DNA of 64,000 nucleotides from positions 505,716,442 to 505,780,441 of the forward strand of contig NC_081410.1 of the NCBI RefSeq assembly GCF_030272615.1. The letters run 5' to 3'. Below, one piece after another: positions 22,285 to 33,453 of this stretch (position 1 is the first letter of the stretch; each line of letters opens with the position of its first letter). This stretch comes from Cryptomeria japonica (Eukaryota > Streptophyta > Pinopsida > Cupressales > Cupressaceae). The notes under the pieces are model-generated. The model was not told where the DNA came from. It made no database searches and worked only from the letters and a program-made list of their open reading frames with translations. The position numbers and the translations under genes are program-made.

Positions 22285-22655
22285 AGAATGGAAATAAATC
22301 ATCTGTTAAAGGACTTTAAAGAGGATATAATTAATAATATGGCTACACAATTGGATACACTTTAGGCAAGGAAGAAGCATGAGGAGGCAGAGGCTATGCT
22401 TGCTGAATTTTGTCCTCACCATTGACAAAAGAAGGACTGTAGATGTAAACTGCTAGCTAAAATTGATAGCTAGTAGAGTTCCCCAGATTTTAAGCCTTCT
22501 ATAGAGATGATGAACAATTCTTCTATGTTGCACAATGAAGGCCTTGGCCTCCAAGACAAGGTATGCCACAAGATCCATTGTCATTTTCTAATCCTTATAT
22601 GAACTTCAATGCACAAAACAATCAGTGGCAACCTCCATATTCCCAAAATTTTGGA
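22285..22655 (+). pseudogene. Athila gag C-terminal remnant up to deletion junction
   Basis: After the gag stop, eroded coding sequence continues: MEINHLLKDFKEDIIN and EAEAMLAEFCPHH, then KKDCRCKLLAKIDS, a possible eroded zinc-binding part. It ends in SQNFGN next to the copia LTR at 22655/22656. The remaining nucleocapsid and the catalytic half of protease are absent. Confidence 0.7.
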
Positions 22656-23587
22656 AATTGTACAGACTTGTTTGTAATCTCAATGATGAGAATTAGGTTT
22701 TTGCTGTGTTACCGACCTAATTGATTTCTATTTAAGGTCGATGAAGTTGTTTGTAAAAAGTGTTGACAAGATTGATGAAAACCCATTGAGTGTGTAGTTG
22801 CCCAACCAGTGAATGGATCTACACTTTGAGTGAAGGCAAATTGAAGCTTAGAAGGATCTGATCAAGCAAATGTAGTGCTACTCAGATAGATCAAGAAAAC
22901 TTGTTGTTTTCTAACAATTATAGCAAAAGTAAAATCCCTTAACCGGGTAAGCTCTAACAAGCTTGGTTACTCGTTAAATCCTCTAACAAGGTGGTCCATT
23001 AGCTTGGATTCTTAAATCCTCCATCGAGGCTACTCCTAACCGGGTATTGTGGTTTTCATCAAGGCATATTTGTAAATCCCTTAACCGGGTAATTCCTAAC
23101 CAGAATTAGTTCTTAACAGGACTTATTGTAAAGCTTTGACATGATTGGCTCCTAACAGGGCAAACTTCAGAAGAGTTTAGATAGCTATCCTTGTGAGTCT
23201 CATCTTACCGTGGTTTTTACCTATTTGGGTTTTCCACGTATAAACATTTGTGTCAAGTGGTGAATGCTTTTGTGGCTCTGATCTTATTTGTTGACGTGGT
23301 TAATTTCTGATAAGGCATGTTATGTAGAAGCATTGAGAGATGAATATGTTGAGTTATGATTAATAATTGTTGATGTTTATAAGATTGAAGTTGTTTACTG
23401 TTAAAGTTGTCATAACAGTTAAACTGGTTGATGTCAAGCATTCTTATGAATATTGATCTTGACTGAGATATGTTTACTTTGTTTGATTGAGTTTGAGTTT
23501 GGGAAATTTATATCAGTTTTTCAATATATTGATTCACCCCCTCCTCTCAGTATTCTACCAGATACTTATTATTTCATCATACCATCA
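22656..23587 (+). repeat. 5' LTR of copia element, left-truncated
   Basis: The sequence lines up with 28608-29538 of the 3' LTR, beginning at ATTGTAC in both. About 508 bp of the LTR start are missing. By eye the two LTRs differ at roughly one base in twelve over the first 270 bp, so the insertion is not young. Confidence 0.92.
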
Positions 23588-23589
23588 AC

Positions 23590-23601
23590 TGGTATCAGAG
23601 C
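23590..23601 (+). promoter_or_regulatory. Primer-binding site of copia element
   Basis: TGGTATCAGAGC, two bases after the LTR end, complementary to the 3' end of initiator Met tRNA as in most plant copia elements. Confidence 0.95.
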
Positions 23602-23658
23602 GACTCAGGTCCTCTTGAAATAAAAGCCTAATAGGTTGAGGAAAATATCTTGTAGATC

Positions 23659-24835
23659 ATGATGAATAAAGAAGGTCCGAAGTTCAACAAAGATAACTAT
23701 AGAATATGGAGTGACAGAATGAAGATTTACATTAAGAGTCTTGGTAGTCAGTATTGGGATCATATAGAAAATAAGTATACTACACCTACTAGACCCCTGA
23801 CTGATGATCAAAAGAAATAACAACAAGAAAATCACCAGGCATTAGAAGCTATTATTAGTTCCCTGTCTGATGCTGAATATGTAGATGTTCATGGTCTTGA
23901 AACTACATATGAAGTATGGAAGAAATTAGAAGAGATTGATAGCGGTGATGAACATGTTAAGATTGCCAAAGAGGAGAGTTTAAGAGGAAAGTTTGACGAC
24001 ATGAAGATGTCTGAAGGTGAGAATATCCAGCAGTACAGTCAAAGGATTAAAGAGATAGTTGGTGAGATAAAGAGTGCAGGAGGGAAAGTGGAAGATTCCA
24101 CACTAATCAGTAAGGTACCGAGAACCCTGCTACCGGTCTATGCTATTCGAGTTGCAGCTATTCAAGAGCTGAAATCCATTGACAAGACAAAGGTAACTCT
24201 TGACTCTATTATTGGCAAACTTACTGCTTTTGAACTAAATGGCTATGATGGTAGTGTACAGAAATCATAATTCGCATTTAGAGCTTTTGTCTCTAACCCA
24301 TATGTGAGAAGAAGTAGAGATACCAACCATAACTATGAATCTAGATCCAACAGAGATGCTAAAGATGAAGACAACTTAGTGGAACTTGAAGCATTGTTGG
24401 CAAAATGACTGCCTAGAGGCACTGGTAAATATAGAGGTAAGCTACCTTTAAAATGTTTTGCATGCAACAAGATTAGTCATATAGCAGCAAACTACCCTAA
24501 TGGTGAAAATGAATACAAGAGAGACAAATTCAAGAAGTACAAGGGTAAAGGGAATAGAGATTGTCTTGTAGCTATTGATAGTGGTATTATTGACGAAGAA
24601 TCTGATGATGATGCTAGTGAAGATATTGTGTTTATATCTATTAATGAAAAAATATCAGATCAAAAGGCACTAGTATCCAGAATGGATAACTCTGATGATT
24701 GGATCATTGATAGTGGTTGATCACATCATAAGACCGGTGATCGGAGCAAATTTCTTTCCTTGAAAGAATTTGATGGCGTTGTTGCCAGATTTGGCAATGA
24801 CTCACCCTGTATGGTTAAGGTAAGGGAGTTATTTC
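23659..24835 (+). pseudogene. gag and protease of copia element
   Basis: ATG at 23659 opens MMNKEGPKFNKDNYRIWSDR, the usual copia Gag start. A stop follows at about 23818, then the UBN2-type gag body (EVWKKLEEIDSGDEHVKIAK, MSEGENIQQYSQRIKEIV) to 24270. The zinc knuckle reads CFACNKISHIAANY: the last Cys has become Tyr. The protease active site WIIDSG lies at 24700-24717 and is followed at once by a TGA stop. A frameshift near 24830 leads into integrase. Confidence 0.9.
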
Positions 24836-25960
24836 TCTTAATGGGAAGAGCAGTGCTGATGATGTCTATTGGGTTGAAGGCCTAAAGCACAATCTGTTAA
24901 GTGTGGCACAACTTAATGACAAAGGATACCCACTGGAGTTCAAAAATGAAATGTGCAAAATCTTTGACAACAAAGGTGAATTGATTGCAACTGGGAAACA
25001 AACCAGAGGTAATCTATTTAATCTCAATCCTAAAGTTAGCAACTGTTTAATTGCAAAAATAGATGATAGGTGTCTTTGGCATAGGATATTTTGTCATATA
25101 AATTTTGACAATATTGTTAAAGTAAGCAAGTCTAAGATAGTAAGAGGTCTGCCTCAGCTAGACAAACCGGTTAATGCTCTTTGTAAAGAATGTCAACTAG
25201 GAAAGATGACTTCTTCAACTTTTAAGAGAAAGTTCTTCTCAGCAGAGCACTTGTTAGATTTGGTTCATACAGATCTATGTGGACCAATAAGAACAAGAAG
25301 CATTCAAGGTGACATATACTTCATGATCTTCACTGATGATTGTTCAAGGATGATGTGGGTCACATTCTTGAAGGATAAGAATGAAGCTTTTGGTAAATTC
25401 AAGGCATTTAGAGCCTTAGCTGAGAAAGAGAGTGGCAAAAAGATAAAATGTCTAAGAACAGATCAAGGCGGTGGATACACTTCTACATAGTTCACTAAAT
25501 ATTGTCATGATAATGGTATCAAGCGGCAACTTTCTGCACCAAGGACACTACAACAAAATGGTATAGTAGAGAGAAACAACCGGTCAGTGGTTGAAGCGGC
25601 TAGAATTATGTTGATACAAGGAGGTGTATCAGAAACATTTTGGAAAGAAGCTATAAGTACAACTGTTTACACAATGAACCGAGTTCTAGTGAAAAGAGGT
25701 AAGGACAAGACCCCATATGAGTACTGGTATGTGAGATCACCTGATGTTAGCTATTTAAGATATTTGGGTGCAAATGTTTTATTAAAAGAGGTGATTACAT
25801 AAGCAAGTTTGAAGCTAAGAGTGATGAAGGCATATTTCTTGCTTATTCCACCAAGAGTAAGGCCTATAAATGCTTCAACAACCGGACATAGAAAATTGTT
25901 GAGAGAACTAATGTTCGTGGAGATGAATATACTAAAATTTTAGAAGGAACTAGTTCTGAG
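24836..25960 (+). pseudogene. Integrase of copia element
   Basis: The frame from 24903 runs 195 codons. The zinc-binding part shows LWHRIFCHINFDNI and CKECQLGKM, matching the HHCC pattern. Core acidic residues are in HTDLCGP and RTDQGGGY; after a stop at 25488 the Glu lies in QQNGIVERNNR. The region ends with RYLGANVLLKEVIT (to 25802) and a shifted tail. It precedes RT, as in copia. Confidence 0.92.
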
Positions 25961-26199
25961 AAGAAGGATGAAGATCCTTGCATTTTGATTTTGGAACTTG
26001 AAACTGTTAAATTAGAAACTGATAAAGCAAATCCTGATGTACTTGTTCAACCAGAATAAATAAGTTCAAATGAAGATGATAATGAAGAAGCTGAACCTTA
26101 AGAGAATGATCATGTTATTCCTAGGTATGTTAGACTGAATCATAGTCCTGAATAGATAATTGGGGATAAGGATGTTGGAGTACTAACTAGAAGGAGAAT

Positions 26200-27180
26200 A
26201 AGAGAAAAATCTTGCATGATCTCCACCTTTGAACCTAGAAGTGCTAAGGAGGCATTTGGTGATGATCATTGGGTGAAAGCTATGGAGGAGGAGTTGGATC
26301 AAATTGAGAAGAACAACACTTGGACCCTGGTACCCTGACTGGTAAACAAGAATGTTATAGGTACTAAATGGGTGTTCAGAAGAAAACTAAATGAAGATGG
26401 TGTTGTAATTTGCAATAAGGCAAGATTAGTATGCAAAGGTTATGCGCAAGAAGAAGGAGAGGATTATGGAGAAAATTTTGCACCAATAGCAAGACTAGAA
26501 GGTGTCAGAACATTGCTTGCATTTGCAGCTCATAAGAAGTTCAAGGTATACCATATGGATGTTAAGTCTGCATTCTTGAATGGAATACTAGAAGAATAGG
26601 TTTTATAGAGCAACCTGATGGTTATGCATTGACAGATAAGGAAGACATGGTATGAAAATTGCATAAAGCCTTGTATGGATTAAAGCAGGCACCCAGAGCA
26701 TGGTATGAATGATGTCATACTCATCTGATAAAGATAGGCTTTACTAGAACCAATGATGACAATAATAATAATCTCAAGTCTGAAGGAGATGATATACTGG
26801 TCAGTGAAGTATTTGTAGATGACATTATATTTGGAGGTAATGATGACATGAGTAATTGTTTTGCAGATGAAATGAAGAATGAATTTGAGATGTCATTAGT
26901 AGGGGAAATAAATTTTTTCATAGGCTTACAGATACAACAGATGAAGAATGGTATTTTCATTACTCAATCCAAGTATGTGAAAGAGGTTTTGAAGACTTTC
27001 GGTATGAGTGACTGTAAACCAGTTGGAACCCCAATGGTTACAAGTTGTAAATTGTCCAAGGAAGATGCATCTAAGTTTGTAGATGAAAAGGAATACAGAT
27101 CAATGATTGGCAAATTACACTATGTTGTTCATAGTTGACTGGATATTGCCCATGCAGTTGGTATTGTTGCTAGATTTTAG
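26200..27180 (+). pseudogene. Reverse transcriptase of copia element
   Basis: Blocks in order: WVKAMEEELDQIEKNNTWTL, GTKWVFRRKLNEDG, ARLVCKGYAQEEGEDYGENF, VYHMDVKSAFLNG, then a damaged part with several stops (26598-26730) containing LYGLKQAPRAW. The catalytic FVDDIIFGG lies at 26814-26840 and LVGEINFFIGLQIQQ follows. The frame ends at SMIGKLHYVVHS. The catalytic pair of Asp is intact although the frame is not. Confidence 0.92.
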
Positions 27181-27765
27181 AAGAATCCAAAGGAGGCACA
27201 TCTGATGGCAACCAAGAGAATTTTTAGATATTTGAAAGGTACTGTTGACTATGGGTTATGGTATCCATATGGTGGAAATTTTGATTTGAAATCATACACA
27301 TATGTTGATTCAGTAGGAAATATTGATGACCAGAAGAGTACTATAGGTGGAGAATTATTTCTAGGAGGAAGGCTAGTCTCTTGGAGTAGTAAAAAGCAGA
27401 GTTGCACTTCACAATCTATTGCTGAAGCTGAGTATGTAGAAGCTTATATGAATTGCACACAAGCTATGTGGATGAGGCACATTTTGGAAGGTTTGAAGAT
27501 GGAAATCTTAGAACCAATAAAGATTTGGTGTGATAATACAAGTGCAATAAACGTTTCAAAAAATCTTGTTTTCCACACAAGGACTAAGCACATTGAATTG
27601 AAATATCACTTCTCGAGGGACAAATTTCAAAGTAAAGGTGTTATCTTGGAGCATGTTTCTACCAAGGAGCAACTTGCAGATATCTTTACCAAACCTCTGC
27701 CTAAGACCACTTTCGAGTATCTTAGAAGTCAATTGGGGGTTGTCCCTCTTCATGAAGTTAGTTGA
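27181..27765 (+). pseudogene. RNase H of copia element
   Basis: An open frame of 186 codons (27205-27765): IFRYLKGTVDYGLWYP, KSTIGGELFLGGRLVSWSSK, SIAEAEYVEAYMNCTQAMWM, IWCDNTSAINVSKN and ADIFTKPLPK. The expected YSDAD motif reads YVDSV, so the second Asp position is altered. The C-terminus LGVVPLHEVS is near complete. Confidence 0.92.
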
Positions 27766-28099
27766 GCATGATGCTGATTGCATCAGTCCCTGAATTACTT
27801 GCAGAATTTTACATGGATTGATGAAGAAGTGGACGTATTCCATAGGGGGAGCATCAACATCACAGTGAGAGCAGAATTACATGTTTTACTTTCACTTTGG
27901 CATTGCTGTCAAAGGGGGAGAAGAATAATGTGATCGAGGAGAAGAATAATGTGTCTGATTAGGTGAACCAACGACAGGCTGAAGACAGAACAAAGCAAGG
28001 TGAGTACTTGGTAATGTAAACTAGGATTCCTATTCACCAATCTCAATAGCAATCAAAGGCGTTGATATTTGTATTGCCATGAATGCCAAAGGGGGAGAT
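27766..28099 (+). promoter_or_regulatory. Post-pol region with repeated polypurine tracts
   Basis: Three G-rich tracts occur: ATAGGGGGAGC (27842), CAAAGGGGGAGAAG (27912) and GCCAAAGGGGGAGAT (28086-28099). The last abuts the LTR start TGTTGACATT and is the working PPT by position. Extra upstream PPT copies occur in some copia lineages. The small element at 54.06 kb ends with the same block. Confidence 0.8.
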
Positions 28100-29538
28100 T
28101 GTTGACATTTTGAGTTTGTTGGTATTTTGCATAGAGATTGCATTAATGATATGTTGTCATTGATGTCAATTGAACCAGTAATGGTATTTATGTTATTGTT
28201 GATATTGTTGTTTTTGATATTGGCTAGTGACTGATAAGGAGAGCTTTGTGGAAGATGTTGTAAACCTATATGTAAAATTTGTGAGTTGAACAGGTGTAAA
28301 GGTGTAAAGGGTTAAACCTTTCTATGTAATGTAACCGGTAAACCCTATCAGCTGTTAAACCCTAACCGGTCAAGTTTGTTGGTTTATTATTTGATAAGCG
28401 GTAATGATGGAGACACATGTGATCATTGAATGAGGATATGTTCAAATTATTTTGGCGTGTTTGTTCTTGTCTAGGGAAGGAGCAAAGTGGATTGCATCTA
28501 ATATACAGTGTGTGATGAGTTACAAAGTCCTATGAAGCGGTGATCATGGAGCGGTTGGAATTTTCTTGAAGAATGTGAAGAGATTGTCATGATTTCTAAC
28601 GGTCAAGATTGTACCAACTTGTTTGTAATCTCAATGATGAGAATTACATTTTTGTTGTGTTAACGACCTAATTGATTTCTATTTAAGATCAATGAAGTTG
28701 TTTGTAAAAAGTTTTGGCAAGACTGATGAAAACTCGTTGAGTGTGTAGTTTCCCAACCAGTGAATGGATCTGCACTTTGAGTGAAGGCAGATTGAAGCTT
28801 AGAAGGATCTGATCAAGCAAATGTTGTACTACTCAAACAGATCAAGAAAACCTATTGTTTTCTAACAATTACAACAAAAGTAAAATTCCTTAATCGGGTA
28901 AGCTCTAACAAGCTTGGTTACTCATTAAATCCTCTAACAAGGTGGTCCATTAGCTTGGATTCTTAAATCCTCCAACGAGGTTACTCCTGACAGGGTATTG
29001 TGCTTTTCATCAAGGCATATTTGTAAATCCCTTAACTGGGTGATTCCTAACCAGAATTAGTTCTTAACAGGACTTATTGTAAATCTTTAACAGGCTTGGC
29101 TCCTAATAGGGAAAACTTCAAAAGAGTTCAGATAGCTATCCTTGTGAGTCTTATCTCATCGTGGTTTTTACCTATTTGGGTTTTCCACATATAAACATTT
29201 GTGTTAAGTGGTGAATGCTTTTGTGGCTGTGATCTTATTTGTTGATGTGGTTAATTTCTGATAAGGCATGTTATGTAGAAGCATTGAGAGATGAATATGT
29301 TGAGTTATGATTAAGAATTGTTGATGTTTATAAGATTGAAGTTGTTTACTGTTAAAGTTGTCATAACAGTTAAACCGGTTGATGTCAAGCATTCTTATGA
29401 ATATTGATCTTGACTGAGATATGTTTACTTTGTTTGACTGAGTTTGAGTTTGGGAAATTTGTATCGGTTTTTCAATATACTGATTCACCCCCCCTCTCAA
29501 GTATTCTACCGGATACTTATTCTTTCATCATACCATCA
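28100..29538 (+). repeat. 3' LTR of copia element
   Basis: 1439 bp, from TGTTGACATTTTGAG to CATACCATCA. It ends with the block GATTCACCCCCCCTCTCA that marks this copia group in the window. The next base returns to Athila protease. Confidence 0.93.
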
Positions 29539-29545
29539 AGATCAA

Positions 29546-29745
29546 CTCCAATGGTCCTGCAGCTTGCTGATAGCTCTACTGTTTGGCCTGAAGGGATGGT
29601 TGAAGATATTGTTGTCACATTAGATTCTCGGGAATATTCGGCTGATTTTATAGTCCTCTCTCCTAAGGCAACATTAGGTGGATATCCAATTATTTTGGGA
29701 AGATCTATTCTCCAGCACAACCACAACTTGATCAAGAGCAAGTAG
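29546..29745 (+). pseudogene. Athila protease, C-terminal half only
   Basis: The frame reads TPMVLQLADSSTVWPEGMVE, DIVVTLDSREYSADFIVL and PIILGRSIL, the flap and C-terminal part of the Athila retropepsin. The catalytic D-[LST]-G segment that should come just before is absent. It was removed with the gag C-terminus and the first part of the copia 5' LTR, so no complete protease can exist. Confidence 0.85.
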
Positions 29746-30925
29746 TATGGCCAAACATAGGAGAAGAAGCAGAGGAAATTAATTCTGTTCAATAACTAAT
29801 GATGTTAGCAAGGGAACCATTCATAGCACTTCAAGAGGATGATACAATACTCTCTAACATCATAAGAAATCATTATGGAGCAGGTCAATAATCATTTGGT
29901 ATACCAGTAAGTCCTCTACAAACTCTTCTTCCGTTTGCAGGCTCTTTAGATTCTCTTGCAGCCATAGATATATTTCACACATTGCTACCACATGAGATTC
30001 AAACCTCTTGTTTGTCTGAAATATCTAATGTTGAGTCAGTAACTCAAATAGAGGTTGCCGGAGGAAGAAATCTAAATATCAATAGTCAATTAGCAACCGA
30101 TCAAAGATTGTCATTAACAAAATTACTCAAAGCCCAACAACAAGCTTTCGCATAGGATTATCATGACATGAAGGGATTAAATCCTACATTGTGTACCCAT
30201 AGGATTTATATCAGAGAAGATTGTAAACCAATTAGACAACCTCAGTGAAAGATTAATCCTTTTTTAAGGGAAATAGTTAAAGAGGAACTACAAAAGTTGT
30301 TTAATGTAGGATTCATTTACCCTATTTGAGATAGTCAATGTGTTTCTCCTCTGGTTATAGTTCCAAAGAAAGGAGAGAAATGGAGAGTTTGTGTGGACTA
30401 TAGGGAGCTCAACACTGCTACTAAAAAGGATGACTTCCCACTTCCATTCATAGATCAAGTGTTAAATTCTCTAGTGGGTAAGCAATACTTTTCATTTTTG
30501 GATGGGTTTAGTGGTTATAATCAGATCAGAATAGCTCCGGAAGATCAGGAAAAGACCACCTTTACCTTTACCTAGGGCACATATGCCTATTCAGTTCTCC
30601 CTTTTGGTTTATGTAATGCTTCTGCAACTTTTCAAAGGGCTGTCCTCAGTATATTTTCAGACACATCCCATGATTGTATGGAAATTTACATGGATGATTT
30701 TACTACTTATGGGACTACCTTTAAGGAGGCATTACAAAATATGACCAAAGTGGTGCAGCGGTGTGAAGATCACAATTTATCCCTAAATAGTGAAAAATGT
30801 TTTATGATGATGCAAGAAGGAATAGTGTTGGGGCATCGTATTTCTCAATCAGGTATTCAAGTAGATCCAGCTAAAATTGAAGTAATACTTTCTCTTCCTG
30901 CCCTGCAAAACAAAAGGATGTAAGA
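29746..30925 (+). pseudogene. Reverse transcriptase of Athila element
   Basis: A linker (29800-30200) with several stops leads to LQKLFNVGFIYPI. RT blocks: PLVIVPKKGEKWRVCVDYRE, DDFPLPFIDQVLNSLVGKQY, FLDGFSGYNQIRIAPEDQEK, then a TAG where TWGTYAY is expected, FGLCNASATFQRAV and the catalytic IYMDDFTTYG at 30684. LGHRISQSGIQVDPAKIEVI closes the domain. The catalytic Asp pair is intact. Confidence 0.93.
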
Positions 30926-31500
30926 AGTTTTCTAGGCCATGCAGGGTACTATAGGAGATTTATCAAGGACTTTAGTCAAATAGCAAGGCTATTGTATTCT
31001 CTATTGACAAAGGATGCTAAGTTTGAATGAATAGTTGCATGTGAAGAAGCATTTTCTAAACTAAAAGGAGCCTTAACCCATGCCCTTGTGCTTAAAGGAC
31101 CTGATTGGTCAATTCTTTTTCACATTCATATAGATGCATCTGATTTTGCAATAGGAGCAGTACTAGGGTAGAAGCAAGGAGTTTTGGAAAATGCAATTTA
31201 TTATATTAGTAAAAATTTGCAAGGACCAAAACTGAATTATACTGTCACTAAAAAAGAAATGTTAGCTATCATCTATGCCCTCAATAAGTTCAGACACTAT
31301 ATAACTGGTTATCAAATCTTTGTGCATACTGATCATGCAGCCATCAGGTATCTCATGAACAAAAGCTCCATTACAGGTAGATTGGCAAGATGGTTGAGTG
31401 CAAGAATTTGATATTACTATCATAGATAAACCAAGTAAAGCAAATGTAATGGCATATTTTTTTATCTAGAATTCAAACACAAGACAATCTTGAAGTCATT
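30926..31500 (+). pseudogene. RNase H of Athila element
   Basis: After a frame change: RSFLGHAGYYRRFIKDFSQI, HIHIDASDFAIGAVLG with a TAG, then the open frame 31184-31411 with AIYYISKNLQGPKLNYTVT, KKEMLAIIYALNKFRHYITG and HTDHAAIRYLMNK. A one-base shift near 31411 ends it. There is a single RNase H only, unlike A and E. Confidence 0.88.
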
Positions 31501-32893
31501 GATGATTCTTTTCTAGATGAGCATTTGTTTTCCATCAATTTGAATAGTCCATGGTATGCTGACATAGCTAAGTACCTAGCAGCTAACAAGATACCTCCTC
31601 ATTTCTCATCAAAAGAAAAAAGATTGCTGGTAGAAAAAAGTTTCAACTTCTCATGGATAGTAGATTGCTTATTTTATATAGGGATAGATCAAGTTATGAG
31701 GCGCTGTGTAAGGGAAGAGGAGACATATGATATACTTCATGCCTGTCATGATGAGCCCTGTGGAGGTCACTTTGCAACCAAAAGAACAACTCTCAAGATA
31801 TTAACTACATGATACTATTGGCCAACCTTGCACAAGGATGCAGTCAAATACACCAGGAAATGCAACAGATGTCAAAGAATGGGAAGACCAACTTGGTCTG
31901 ATGAAATGCCTTTACACGCCCAGGTGGTTGTTACACTATTTAACAAATGGGGCTTAGACTTTGTTGGGCCAATTGATCCATCATCAAATGGTCGGTCCTA
32001 CATTCTTGTTTGTATGAACTATGTCACTAAATGGGTAGAGGTCAAAGCCTTCAAGCATGCTAGAGATAATATGGTAGCATAATTTTTATATGAAGAAATC
32101 TTCACTCGATATGGAGTTCCTAGAGAAATAGTAACAAATCAAGGGGCACAATTTACTTGCACTTTTATTATAGCCCTGGTTAATGAATATAATGTTAGGC
32201 ATAGGAAATCTACTCCTTATCATCCTCAGGCTAATGGACAAGCAAAGATCACTAACAGGGAGCTTGAATCAATATTGACCAAAACAATAGCTCTTGACCG
32301 AAAAGATTGGTCTAGCAAATTATTTGAAGTAGTATGGGCTTATAGAATCACCTGGAAAACCACAACAGGGTTTACACCATATGAAATGGTATATGGGACA
32401 AAAGAAATGATGCCTATAGAATTTGAGCATAAAACCTTGAGAACAACTATTGTCTTAGATATGACTCTTTCTGCAGCACAAGAGGAAAGGCTCTTGCAGC
32501 TTAATGCCTTAGATGAGATAAGAAAGTCTGCCCTATAGCACATTGAATCTATTCAAAACCATCGCATGAAGTGGCATGATCGCTATATTAAAGATAAATA
32601 ATTCAAGCCAGGTGATTGGGCCCTTCTCTATGATTCGAGGTATAAAGATAATTTGGGAAAATTATAGACACGGTGGTTAGGGCCTTATGAGATAGTTGAA
32701 ACATTCTCTAATGGTGCCATTAGATTATCTACAATTGATCCTGTTAAGTTTAAATTGTTAGTCAAAGGTCATCGACTGTGCTTGTACCACAAACCTCTTA
32801 GCAAGGATGACTTTCTGTAGCAGTTTTCCACTGCCAAGCATGCCGAGATTCCTGCAGCAACTGGCGATGACTTTTCCATCACCACTCCATCTT
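31501..32893 (+). pseudogene. Integrase of Athila element
   Basis: Zinc-binding part: HACHDEPCGGHFATKRT and CNRCQRMGRPT, an intact HHCC pattern. Core: KWGLDFVGPIDPSSNGRSY (first Asp), IVTNQGAQFT (the expected Asp of TDNG is Asn, so the second catalytic residue is lost), and QAKITNRELE. C-terminal part: FKPGDWALLYDSRYKDNLGK, WLGPYEIVETFSNGAIRL and VKGHRLCLYHK. Stops at about 31810, 32080, 32536 and later. Confidence 0.92.
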
Positions 32894-33453
32894 AAATCTT
32901 TGTCGCATGATCATAATAAATACTTCCACATCTAGAGGAAGTACATTTCTGCGTAATAAATATTTCATTTCGTATTCACTCATTTCTTTCCTTTCACTCC
33001 ATCCATTTCTGCCTCATTTTCCATGCATGATGGCTCAATGTCTTCAGCTGCAGTCATTTTCACGTGATGTCAGGTATGCTCGCGTGTATTTTTTGTTGTT
33101 GCATGTATATAATTAAGCCATATTAACTATCATTATGATATTTAGCATAGTGTCCTTTTCCTGTCCTCCTCCGCATGCGTGGACATCTGTTAAACCTTAG
33201 GTTGGGGGGGAACATACGCTAATAATGACTCTAGCAGATAATTCTTATGTCCTCTCGGATTGCGTTTTAATTTTTCAAATTTCTAGTTTGAGGTGATATT
33301 TTGTACTCTTCCCCTCTGTCTACTTAGAGCTATTTTTAGATTGCACCTAGGTTCTGACCAAGTAAAGGCACATTGAGTATATTTTAGTGCAGAACTTAGT
33401 GCAAAAATTGAGCAGATTTACACCATTATAGAGTAGAAAGTGTTATCACTGCA
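32894..33453 (+). other. Spacer after Athila pol with G-tract
   Basis: No gene is seen. A run GGTTGGGGGGGAACA at 33200-33214 resembles the internal PPT-like tract that follows pol in Athila elements. The remainder is AT-rich. Confidence 0.5.

Larger units (their letters stand above)
22656..29538 (+). mobile_element. Ty1/copia element B nested in Athila, 5' LTR truncated
   Basis: Integrase precedes RT and RNase H, which defines copia. The 3' LTR (28100-29538) is complete at 1439 bp. The 5' LTR keeps only its last 932 bp. The PBS is the Met-tRNA type TGGTATCAGAGC. The element sits inside the Athila protease. The 5' flank was lost, so no target duplication can be seen. Confidence 0.93.
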
